Shown piece by piece: positions 11,900-21,788 of a stretch of DNA of 64,000 bases (position 1 is the stretch's first letter; every line of letters begins with the position of its first letter). Where the stretch lies: assembly GCA_002189035.1 (NCBI GenBank), contig NEEC01000002.1:2480001-2544000 (forward strand), in the 5' to 3' direction. The position numbers were made by a program, and so were the translations under genes. The notes below the pieces were generated by a model that worked only from the letters and a program-made list of their open reading frames with translations, was not told where the DNA came from and did no database searches. The stretch is from Utricularia gibba (lineage: Eukaryota; Streptophyta; Magnoliopsida; Lamiales; Lentibulariaceae).

Positions 11900-12030
11900 T
11901 TTCCCCACGACCACAATCACCACCCGTTTTAAACATTTCCCTTTTTTAACAACCTTTTTTTCCCAAAATTATCTTTTCGTTTCCAACATTATTCCTCAAA
12001 AATAATACACAAAATTCCTCATTTCACCAG
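11900..12030. other. Antisense copy of VAP27 upstream region
   Basis: The stretch CGTTTTAAACATTTCCC...ATTATTCCTCAAAAATAATACACAAAA matches 49395-49485, the upstream flank of a VAP27 copy, but here it points the wrong way relative to the adjacent VAP27 pseudogene. It is fused directly to the acceptor of TM1 exon 2 and replaces TM1 exon 1 and promoter. Confidence 0.6.
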
Positions 12031-12556
12031 GCACCACCACATCCTCATCAACTTCTCCGTCCCAGCTCAAACCTTCCCCGGGACAGTCCCCGCCACCATA
12101 TTCTCCGATTCCACGACCTCCAAGATGGAGAAGCAGATTGAGATTTTCAAATTTCTCACCAAATCCATATTCCCCGTCTCGACTTCTCTTCTCCCCACCC
12201 TTGTACACGACAAGACGAACCTGAACAGTGCTCCTGTGCTGTAGATCTTCCTCACGTCTCTCTTTGTGTATTCAAATCTACACATTCTTGCCATCATTTA
12301 CCCCCACTGGAAAAAAGAGCGCTTTTTTTACGGTGCTGCTTCAGCCTCTGCTGCCTTTGCTACCTTCGCTCTCTTCGCGTTCTTCATGCCTACGCGTTTC
12401 TCTTTCATCCCAGCTGTTGCTCTCTCTATTGCTGTGATCGTTGCAGCGAATTGGGATAACTGGAATCTCCTCAGCCGCGACTCCGCTGAAGAAACTGAAG
12501 CTAATTCCGACATCCAGGCACCGCCACCGCCGCGCAGGCTAATAATGATGGTGTGA
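12031..12556 (+). pseudogene. TM1 membrane-protein pseudogene (copy A)
   Basis: Exon 2 of the TM1 family, starting at the usual acceptor (ATTTCACCAG|GCACC). Exon 1 is absent. The frame is broken by TAG at the tryptophan codon of the PVLWIFLTS segment (about 12243). After the stop the frame remains open to the end (FLTSLFVYSNLHILAIIYP, the alanine-rich segment, APPPPRR tail). It sits immediately upstream of a VAP27 pseudogene, the same TM1-VAP27 order seen at 39-42 kb and 48-50 kb. Confidence 0.8.
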
Positions 12557-12876
12557 TCGGAGCTGTGGTTTTCTTTTTATCATAAATAAATTAACGACTG
12601 TTAACAGTTACACCCTGATGTATAATACGTACCATTTTGTAATGTTTAATTAAAAATATGAATGGAGTTGTTGTGTATTATTTTTGAGGAATAATGTTGG
12701 AAAAGAAAATATAATTTTGGAAAAAGGTGTTAAAAAAGAGCAATGTTTAAAAGGGGAGATTCTGGTGGTTGGAAAACCAGATCTCTTCTTCCTTTTCTGT
12801 TATTTCTCTCGAATTGTGCGCCGGGATCCGCCACCGCTGCCGGAAAAGTCATTTTTTCGTCAATTTTCTGTCAGAA

Positions 12877-14334
12877 ATGAGTAACGGAGAGCTTCTTCAA
12901 ATCGAACCGCTCGAGCTTCAATTTCCTTGTGATTTCTTTCTCTTGTTTTTTTATCCTTTGCCGTGGGCTTCTTTTTTTTTTTTTTTTTTTTGAAGTTTTG
13001 ATTGTCGATTTGGAAGGATTCTTGTTTCGTGTTCAGTTTCGATATCTGTCGATTTTACTCGGTTGTCTGCCTTCTGGGCTTTGAATTTTCTTCCACGCGT
13101 CTAATTTTTTTTTATCCAATTCTTTTTCCTTGGTGCGTTGAAAGTCGAATTGAAGAAGCAGATCTCGTGTTCCCTGCAATTGATCAACAAATCGGATAAT
13201 TATGTTGCATTCAAGGTATCATGCTGCTGCTTCCTTCCTCAATGTTATGATTTTCAGCGTATTATCCCTACGGTCAGACGTGAGATAATGTAAAGGAGGA
13301 ATTTTGCGATGACATTGTGTAGTATCTCCGTTTCATGATGATTGATGAACACGTTCCAGGTGAAAACAACTAACCCAAAAAGTATTGCGTGACACCGAAT
13401 ACGGGAGTCGTCATTCCTCACTCTACATGTGATGTTGCAGGTAATGGATTTTTATTTCATCCTTCCGCTTTTGCCTAAGAGGAACGCAGGACTCGGGGTG
13501 TATTCCACTCCGCAGTGCTAGTCATTTATGGTTTGCTGATTCATATTTCTATGCCCTTCAGTTACAATGCAAGCACAAAAGGAGGCTCCTCCAGACATGC
13601 AGTGCAAGGATAAATTTCTCCTCCAGAGTGTCGTAGCTAGCCCTGGATCAACAGTAAAGGATATTACTGCAGAAATGGCGTGTGGCTTGTCAGTGACCCT
13701 GATAAGTTGATTAGAGATGCGGTTGATGTCCAAAAAAAAAATGTTTTTTTGACAAGTGTTTACGTCTTTTATCAGTTCAACAAAGAGTCTGGAAACCATG
13801 TTGATGAGAACAAGTTGAGAGTTGTGAATGTTCCACCTCCAAGGCCACCTTCTCCAGTTTATGAGGGAGTGGAGGAAGGCTCAGACAATGAGGCAGCCTA
13901 TCAGTATTCTGATTCTAATGCTGTGAGTCCTGGGATCTTTTCCTATCAGTATTGTACAATTTTTAAATGTCATCAGTTTTGCAATGCATCACAATCTTCC
14001 CATCTCTTTTATAATTGCAGATGTTTAAAGCATTGGGTGAACAGAAGGGGACTACAACTGAGGTTACATCTGATACTATGATAGTGTTATTTCGAAGTTG
14101 CCTTAAAATTGAAAAATCCTTTTCTACTGGGGTTATAAGGAAGATGTTTTTATGTTCTCATTATCTTAGCGAAAGCAGGAAAATAAATCTTGAGTTAATT
14201 CTACACAAGATGTTAGTAGGGATTCTCTTGTCCTGGTGGACTTCATTATCAAATATAATCGATGTTTTATGAAGAGTGGTATTGCTTTCTTGAGATGCTT
14301 TGTGCTGCTAATATTTCAAGGGCTACGTTACTTG
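12877..14334 (+). pseudogene. VAP27 pseudogene (copy A, 3'-truncated)
   Basis: Exons 1-6 of a VAP27/PVA gene can be followed: MSNGELLQIEPLELQFP (12877-12928), exon 2 (13145-13215), the MSP-domain exons, FNKESGNHVDENKLR with the proline-rich YVPPPRPPSPV-like segment, and MFKALGEQK (14021 on). Exon 3 has lost one C in the NPKKY codons (CCCAAAAAG), shifting the frame into TGA. The last exon, with the coiled coil and membrane anchor, is missing: homology to the intact gene stops near 14335, where cyclophilin sequence begins. The intact relative is at 39296-41219. Confidence 0.85.
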
Positions 14335-14472
14335 ACATCTCCCAAGTTTGTGTGGAGCGTCACCGCCTTGGGTGACCCAAATTGTTCGTGCAGCCAAAAA
14401 CAGGATACATAATCAAGACTGAAAAATCGAAACATGCACCGACCTGTTCGACTGAACTCCCCACTCGCCGGA
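14335..14472 (-). pseudogene. CYP18-1 intron 1/exon 2 fragment
   Basis: The minus strand reads intron 1 and the start of exon 2 of the cyclophilin gene ([12 protein letters not shown]), matching 53040-53180. It is fused directly to the truncated VAP27 copy through a shared ACTTGA. The partner in the right arm is at 47685-47822. Confidence 0.8.
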
Positions 14473-14635
14473 AAATAAAACTGGCATCCGTACCCACCGG
14501 ACCTCGTCGAATTAACCTTGAAATAACAAGCTCCTGATTTGAAACGTTGAAAAGTAGTCAAACCCTAAATTAAAATATCCAATGCACATTATTTATTTTT
14601 AAATAAATAACAAAAATTGCAACACCCAAAGTAAT

Positions 14636-14727
14636 GGGCATTGAGCGAGATGAACGAATATCGTTGCTCCTGATGTAAGGGAACAGTTTCGTCTGGGCGT
14701 CGAAAGCGGCGATGAACAAGTTGCCTT
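14636..14727 (+). pseudogene. Fragment of FHA gene 3' end
   Basis: About 90 bp matching 11716-11800 of the intact FHA gene (GGCATTGAGCGAGATGA... to GAACAAGTTG), with a few substitutions and a frame change. The partner in the right arm is 47424-47515 on the opposite strand. Confidence 0.75.
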
Positions 14728-14776
14728 TTCGTTCACAACATCATTCCTCAAAAATAATACACAAAAACTCCATTCA

Positions 14777-15004
14777 TAATTATCGGATTTGTTGATCAGT
14801 TGCAGGAAACACCAAGGAAAAAGAAGTTGATTAAAAAATTAGAAGGTAAACAACCAAATAAAGTTGGAAGAATTCTTCCAAATCGACAATCAAAACTTAG
14901 GAAAAAAAAACCCACGGCAAGGGATACAAAAATAAGAGGAGAAGGAAATTTCTAGGAAAGTGAAGCTGGAGCGGTTCGATCTGGAGGAGCCCTCCGTTAC
15001 TCAT
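14777..15004 (-). pseudogene. VAP27 fragment (exon 1 and part of exon 2)
   Basis: The minus strand encodes MSNGGLLQIEPLQLHFP, a shortened intron 1 and about 40 bp of exon 2 (CNLISKSDNY-like), then stops. It is head-to-head with the following TM1 gene's downstream flank. The partner is 47146-47373. Confidence 0.75.
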
Positions 15005-15323
15005 TTTGTGACTGTGAGAGATTCGTGGACAGAGAATTGACGAAAACAACGACTTTTCCGGCTGCGGTAGCGGATACCGTCTCGCAATTCGAGAGAAATA
15101 ACGGAGAGGGAAGAAAAGAAAAGATCTGGTTTCCCCTACGGCCACAATCGCCCGTTTTAAATATTGCCTTTTTTAAACAACCTTTTTTTTCCAAAATTAT
15201 TCCTCAAAAAATAGTACACAAAAATTCCATTCATAATTTTTAATTAAACATTACAAAATGATACAAAATATTATACATCAAACACGCGTTCACACAGTGT
15301 ACAATGCTCTTAACAGTGTTGTT

Positions 15324-15997
15324 TTATATACGATAAAAAGAAAAGCAGCTTCGATCACACACCATCAGTAGCCTGCGCGGCGGTGGTGGTGCCACGATGT
15401 CGGGATTAGTTTCAGTTTCTCCGGCGGAGTCACGGCGGAGGAGATTCCAGTTATCCCAATTCGCTACAACAATCAGAGCAATAGAGAGAGAAACTGCTGG
15501 AATGAAAGAGAAACGCGTAGGCATGAAAAACGCGAGGAACGCAAAGAGAGCAAAGGCAGCGGAGGCGGAAGCAGCAGCGTAAAAAAGGCGCCCGTTTCTC
15601 CTCTGAGGGTAAATGATGGCGAGAATGTGTAGAGTTGAATACACAAAGAGAGACGTCAGGAAGATCTGTTGCACACCGTTCAGGTTCGTCTTGTCGCGTA
15701 CAAGTGTTAGGAGAAATATCGCGACGGGGATGATGGTTTTGGTGAGAAATTTAAAAATCTCCATCAGCTTCTCCGTCTTGGAGCTCGTAGTATCGGAGAA
15801 GATGGTGGCGTGGACTATCGCGGGGGAAGGTTCGGCCTGCACGGAGAAGTTGATGAAGATGTGGTGCCTGGTGAAATGGGGGATGTCATTTTCGTTTCAC
15901 ACAGAAACTGAGCTAACTGTAAGTGATCAGAAACATACCTTGCCGCGAACGAGGGTTCCGCCGAGCCATAACCGCGTGCGTTCTGGAAAGCGGCCAT
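15324..15997 (-). CDS. TM1 small multi-pass membrane protein (left-arm copy)
   Basis: Two exons, 15939-15997 and 15324-15867, give a 200-residue protein starting MAAFQNARGYGSAEPSF. It appears to be the same protein as the right-arm gene at 46153-46826, where the family is described. The hydrophobic segments, the NWDNWNLL motif and the APPPPRR tail are all present, followed by a 12-residue extension not found in the other copies. A TATAAAT box lies on the minus strand near 16034-16040, about 40 bp before the ATG. No homologous family of known function was recognised. Confidence 0.65.
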
Positions 15998-16084
15998 TGT
16001 CGGATGAGGATTGCTTCCTGGAGGGCGGGGGGATTTATAAGGACCATTGAGGAAATTAGCCGATTTATTCAACCAGTGACGCAT

Positions 16085-17681
16085 ACGATCAACCTGTGAC
16101 GCCTAATACCTTTCGATTTCACATCCACATTTTATTTCAACAAATAATGAAAAGTCTTTTTGGAGAAATCTTTTGTCTTATTAAACACCTTTTGATTTGA
16201 CATCCTCATCTTTTTTCAATAAATAATGCATCCTCATCTTAGAACCTGTGAGAAAAAGCATCATCTTAATCGTAGTAAACACTCTTTTTTTTTTTTGGAG
16301 AAAAGTTAATACACCACTTAAACTATAATCTTCACTTATTTAAAGAGAGCGGCATTCATATGAGTTAAATAATTATTTATACTCAAATTTACCAATTAAA
16401 ATTTTTTGTCTTTTTTTTTAAAAAAAATTGAAATCATCATTGCTTTCGTCATTAATTTATTCAACATAAAAGAATAAATTTTAGGACTACTTTATACATA
16501 AAGTGAAGAATAAGTTAATGGTAAAAATACGGTCAAAATGTTAAAATAATAAATTCAAATAGAAAGTTTACATTTTTGGAATGTACAAGAATTACGTCAA
16601 TACACATAAAACCAATCATATGATTAATAATTGTATTTTTTGGAATTATTTAATTTTTATAATAACTTAGGACCATATTTGTAGTTTTAATAAAAATAAT
16701 AATAAAATAAAGATACTCACCGTGTTTGTACCTGTGGCTATGTTTTGCAACCATTTTCATTCTCAAAATGAGAAATTACCAGTTTTGCAAAACAGACATG
16801 TTTTCATTTTTTAAAATGAAAATTTTTATAAAAAAATAAATGAAAAATGATACTCATTCTAACATGATCGTTTTTCTAATAATATCATTATTTCATTTTT
16901 TTATTTTTATAATTTGGTGAATTAAAATTTATTTTTTTTATGTAAATTCTTATTTTAATATTGATTTCTCATTTTGTAATACAACATATTTTCATTATGT
17001 AATCTTTTTTTAAAGTTACATAACAACAATTTATTTCATTTATCATTCTTATTTAGTTTATACCTTATTGGTTTCCGTGCGGTCGTCCCGACGGTGTACG
17101 AGACGTGGGACCCCTATCGCCCCAAGAAAAATTTCTGCACCTAACATCCATTAATGTTGTGACGGTGGATTGGAATCATGACATTTCACCAAAACTAAAA
17201 AAAGTGAATATTAATAAAAAATATATTATATTAAGTCTAGGATGTATTTGTTAAGATTTAGTTCAGGAACTTTTATTATTAGCTATTACAAACTATGTAT
17301 TATCAAAATATCACTCAATCATAACATATGAATAAAATTATTTATTTTCAAATTGAAGAACATGGAGTGTTTTTTATATAAATAGAAATCACTCTAATAC
17401 ATCATTAAAATTTATTTCTTAAATTGAATGCAAACTTGAAAGAAGTTTATTCAAGGATAGGATAGGATAGGATAAAATCAGCGTTCCAATGCGGGGCCCT
17501 TTCTTTTAGTGGACCCCAACCAACTCCTCCAACCGTTGGAGTCCAACGTGGAAACAAAATGGCGAGGGCAAGTCACTGTTGATCATCGGGGCCCATAACT
17601 TCTCGAACTAATCAACGCCACTTAAGTGGATCCTTTCTTTTAGTGGACCCCACGCAACCCCTCCAAGTTATTAATGTAAAA
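16085..17681. other. AT-rich inner part of the left arm
   Basis: No gene seen. Near 16265-16365 it carries a fragment resembling the 3' flank of CYP18-1 (54228-54350). A short GGATA tandem run lies at 17456-17475. The whole stretch is repeated in reverse at 44469-46065. Confidence 0.7.
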
Positions 17682-17789
17682 TAATAAAATAAATAAAAAT
17701 TATAAATATTTTAATATAAGTAAATGTCAGTTACGTTATTGAATACCGTAATTTTTTATACAATGTGACACTGACACCACCATGGATTA

Positions 17790-20068
17790 CGGCACAATCG
17801 CCATACCCGAATTGAAATCCAGTTGCAATGCCCCTGGATCAATAGCGAAGGTTAATGGAAGCCCGGCGAGACATTGGTCTCTGTGCCTCACGCAACTGCC
17901 GCGACATCGGAAGAGTTCAATCCTCTTTTGCTCCTAGAGGTGGGTTCGGTTCCGAACCGTACGGTTTCGGTTTGGAACCGAATGGTTTCAACGAACCGTA
18001 CGGTTTCGATTTGGAACCAAATGGTTTTCAATGAACCATCGATTCCAAAACCGCGATTCACTGTAGGCAACAGTTCTCGTTTCGGTTCGGAACCGTACAT
18101 ACAAAACCTTGAACCAAACCAAAACCGAAACCGTACGGACGATTTCGATTCGAAACCAAAACCGAGATTCGCAAACCGAACCGTAATCGGAACCGATCAG
18201 TTCTGTTTGTAGGTGTTTTCCAAACACCCATATGAATCATTGTATATCACTGACAATTAAATTTTAATAATTATTAATTTTTTAATATTTGAATATTATC
18301 AAATAATATATTTAATAATATTAATTTTTATATTTAATTACATATATTATGTAATATATTATATTAATTTATAAAAAAACTATAACTTAAATTACTTGAT
18401 ATCAATAAAGTATAATTAAAATCAATACAATTTATTAATTAAATAAATGAAATAAATAATTATGATCTCGGATTTTCGCTTCTGCACTGTATGAAAGCAC
18501 TCAGTGGCCGAAAAAGCGTCCTGGAAAACGGATTTTAGAATCAACGTTGCGGAGTAACACTCCATGTTATCGGTGTGAAGAGATGGCTGAAGGTTGTGTA
18601 ATGGCGTTATATGCTTCCGACATCGATGAACACTGCATTGGTCGGCTTGTGGATGATCCAAATTTCCGGATGATTATGTCACCTGCGGTTAGTGCTCGGC
18701 ATTGCAAGATTACTAGAAAGCGAGTTGCTGCAAAAGATACAGAAGATCAATCTGGCTGCTGTTTTTTGGTATTCTTGAAGGATACGAGGTCAAGGATCCT
18801 TCATCCAGGTTGTGTATTATAGTTTTTGTAATAACCTAATGATTAATTGTTGTCTGCAGTACAAATGTTACGTATTGGAACTGGGAAAAGCTGAGTAAAA
18901 GTGCTTCTGAAGTGGAGCTGAGTTCTCATGTAGGCTAGAACAAAAACAGCTAGAATGAATAAACCAAAGTATTGGTAATCAAATGTTTTAAAAGTATTTT
19001 TGACCATTTAACAAATTAGCTACTTTCAAGATTCAAGTGATTTATTATGAAAGGATAGATTCACTTTTATAGAAAAGGAATAATTGAATAGAATGTAATC
19101 GATTTCGTAAATTTAGAAAACTTATCTAATCAGTCGTTAACTAGTCTTACACAATATTAGTAATTTCATTGTAACAATCTAAGATTAAATCAAGTATTAG
19201 ATAAATTAGTTTCCACTCAATTTCCTTTTCCAATAATTAGATTATCGTAATTGAATATTACAACATCCTAATCATGCCTAAGGCAAGAACTAACTTTATA
19301 ACCACACATTGCTTATCAAGATGATTTTCCTTTTGAGAGCAAGAGACATAAGGGCCTTGACATAGGCGCTTCTGATGGTCCGGTGTCTCTTGATGATTTT
19401 AGGAGCCTTCAAAGATCAAACACAGAAATTATTGCTTATGCATGACTGACAATGGCACACCCCTTCCATATTTCATTCCTGTGTATTGAAAGTATTTGGT
19501 TGAAACCTTGCTGGGTTATCAACAAATCATTCTATGTAGGATCTCGGGAAACTTCAGGAGGATAACGTTGCCACCATTGAATCCTAAGAAAGGATAACCA
19601 ATAGCCAGTGAGAAACATGAACTTGTATGTCTGGTTTTTCTTCTGTACTTTTTGGCTTTTACAATTCCTAGACTATGAACTTGGCGTGAGTTTCATTTAA
19701 AAACAAGATCGTTTTTTCAATTATCTGATTCTTGGACATTCACTTTTGTCTCATGCTTTTTCCTTGATTGTTTTCCTTTTGCAAGAAATGAAAGAATTGA
19801 AAGAATCAACCTCAAGACTTTATGCGGATAACCTGTCTGAATTGATCAAACATTGTAGGCACAACATCAGGAGTTGTTGGAGCTGAACAAAATCTCAGCT
19901 GACCAGAAGCATGAGATAGACAACCGAAATCAGCGACTCACTGCTTCTGTACAGTCAATTGTTGAAGCCAATGAAATAATGGAGTGGCAAGTTACCTGCT
20001 TAGAATTTCAGGTTGATTCCTCCTCTGCTTCCGATACAGAAGAGTGCGATGATTCCAATGAACGATGA
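17790..20068 (+). pseudogene. FHA-gene pseudogene next to AHL
   Basis: A decayed copy of the intact FHA gene. Part of exon 1 is present (17790-17927, where the start codon region reads ATAGCGAAGG). The FHA exons are at 18600-18905 (DEHCIGRLVDDPNF, SARHCKITRKR, TNVTYWNWEKLS-like) and the coiled-coil exons at 19320-20010. About 2.1 kb of parental sequence (intron 7 to late exon 13) is deleted, so coiled-coil exon 7 joins the final SASDTEECDDSNER codons. Exon 1 is interrupted by an inserted GGTTCGG-rich sequence. Further frameshifts occur in the 19.5-19.9 kb exons. It lies immediately next to the AHL gene. Confidence 0.85.
17930..18215. mobile_element. hAT-like non-autonomous insertion (tentative)
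   Basis: Begins TAGAGGTGGGTTCGGTTC and is packed with short inverted and direct copies of GGTTCGG/CCGAACC and ACCGTACGGTTTCGG, ending in CCGAACCGTAATCGGAACCG. This resembles subterminal repeats of plant hAT elements. It breaks FHA pseudogene exon 1. A matching right end with the CCACCTCTA complement was not found, so it is probably truncated. Confidence 0.4.
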
Positions 20069-20069
20069 T

Positions 20070-20961
20070 GGATGATCACGATATCAATCGTGTCTTATTT
20101 AACGAAAAGGGCACTCTTAACACCACTCATGGCTCTGCTCCCAGCTTTCCAGGCCATGATCCATATCATTCTTTTGAATATATCTATATTGCATATTCAC
20201 TCACCCGCATGTTTTGTTAGGGTGAGTTATTGGGTCTTCCACCTGAGCCTTCTTGGCTGGAAAAAAGATGCAATCTTGTGCCCTGAGCGCACCGCAGCAA
20301 CAACAGTTATTGCATCCGGCATAAAATGGCATGTGATTTAGGAGAAGAAAACAGGGTAGTGCGAACGTAAATGAAAAGGATAGCGCTGTGGGTGGGGGTA
20401 CACAGAGCTGGTAGCCTGATGCTGTACATCAGAAACACCATATGAATTATTACTGGAGTTGCAGAGCCAATTGAAGGCAAACTACAAAACAAGCCCGCCT
20501 AGCAGCAGCAGTAGCAGCAGCTACAGCCCCCCACCTCGACGCACACATTCTAAATCTGAAATTCAATCCGTCCTTCCGTACTTGGCAGATGGGAAGAAAA
20601 GGGATGGGGATGAGAGGTGTAGTCCTCGTAAAGGAGCAAACTTTAGGAAATACAGCAAGCTTTACTTGCACGTGTGATTCGGGAAAAGGAAAGCATCCTC
20701 CTTTCTTCAACCTGCCTCTGTTGGGCGATAGATAGATAGATAGATAGATAGATATTAAAGACGAGTTTTAGTTTCTTAGGGACACTCAGGAACCAGCTCT
20801 GAACAGAACCCTGACTTTGTGTTCTCATGGCTGCTGCCAAAGGCTAGAGCTTTCCACTGTGAACAAGAAAGGGGATGGCGACCATGAAATGGGGATGTGT
20901 ACAATGTCTCGCTTACACCTAAAAACAAGGAACCCCTAGCTTGCTGCTACTCATCATGATA
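20070..20961. other. Spacer between FHA pseudogene and AHL
   Basis: No gene recognised. It contains a GATA microsatellite at 20727-20754 and a CAG/AGC-rich stretch near 20500-20525. It includes the 3' flank of the AHL gene. Confidence 0.5.
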
Positions 20962-21788
20962 TCAGAAGGGAGGCCGGTTTGCGGCTCCCCAGTAGGGATC
21001 CTGAGCGGAGGAGGTCGGCGGCGCTCCTCCTCCCATCAGGAAACTAGGGTCGATCATCAGTGGTTGCGGCCCCATCTGAGTCATCGCCGTTACGGCGGCG
21101 TTTTGAGCGTCCTCCAACGGCAACCTCTCGTACGCCACGTTCCCAAACGAAGCGGCGATGATCAGCACCGGCCCCGCGGCCACCAGCGGCCCAACGACGA
21201 TTCCACCCATCACTTGCCCTTGTCCGCCGGACAGATAGACTGATAAACTCGATGCCGAGGCTGGAGCCGGCGGCGGTAGAATGGAACCGGAAAGGGACAG
21301 AATTTCGAATCTTCCGCTGAGAGTCACCACGGAGCCGGGGGCAGTCGGCTGCCGGACTGTGACGTTGGAGACGGTCCCGGTTCCGGTGAGGACGCAGACG
21401 CCGCGTTGACGTCTGGTAGCGAAGTGGGAGATGCTCTCTTGGACGTCGTAGCCGTCGGCGACTTCCATGACGTGGGATCTGAGCGCGTTGCCGCTGTCGC
21501 GGGTGATTATTATCGGGGTTTGGGTTTGTTCTTGGAGCCAGCAGGGCGGCCGCGCGGGCGACGGCCGATGTCAGAAGTCGCCGGAGGAGGGCTTCGCTCC
21601 TTGAGGCCATACTCCCCGGTAACTGCGCCGTATTCCTCGTTGCCCCGATCGCGCTTCGAGGAGCGGTTGGGGTTCTTGTTCTGGTCCTCTTCCCGACGGA
21701 TCTGAAACATATGCTGGTGAAGCTGAAAGTCACGTGACAAGAACGGGGGCGGCAGGGAACGGCCATTCACAGCTTCAAGATCATCCAT
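20962..21788 (-). CDS. AHL: AT-hook motif nuclear-localized protein (AHL18/22-like), frameshifted
   Basis: Plant DNA-binding protein of ~275 residues from one exon. The N-terminus [20 protein letters not shown] is typical of AHL18/22. The AT-hook with extension ([16 protein letters not shown]) lies near residue 85. The PPC/DUF296 domain follows ([19 protein letters not shown] to [19 protein letters not shown]-like), with the C-terminus [12 protein letters not shown]. The frame breaks between KPKP and IIITRD: the C-run at 21515-21518 (G on the plus strand) is one base short, turning the expected Pro-Ile into Arg-stop. Both sides are otherwise conserved, so a sequencing error is as likely as a real mutation. 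AHLs bind AT-rich DNA in the nucleus and regulate growth and flowering. Closest relatives from memory: At3g60870 and At2g45430. Confidence 0.88.

Larger units (their letters stand above)
12031..17681 (+). repeat. Left arm of large inverted duplication
   Basis: Reverse complement of 44469-50109. The inner part (about 14.3-17.68 kb) is nearly identical to its partner: several predicted peptides are residue-for-residue the same, with only small indels seen (for example one G near 17090). The outer part (TM1 copy A and the VAP27 pseudogene) is more diverged. Inner edge: the homology stops near AGTTATTAATGTAAAATAAT. The arm contains TM1-VAP27 in plus orientation, then cyclophilin, FHA, VAP27 and TM1 pieces in mixed orientation, then ~1.6 kb of AT-rich flank. 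Confidence 0.88.
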
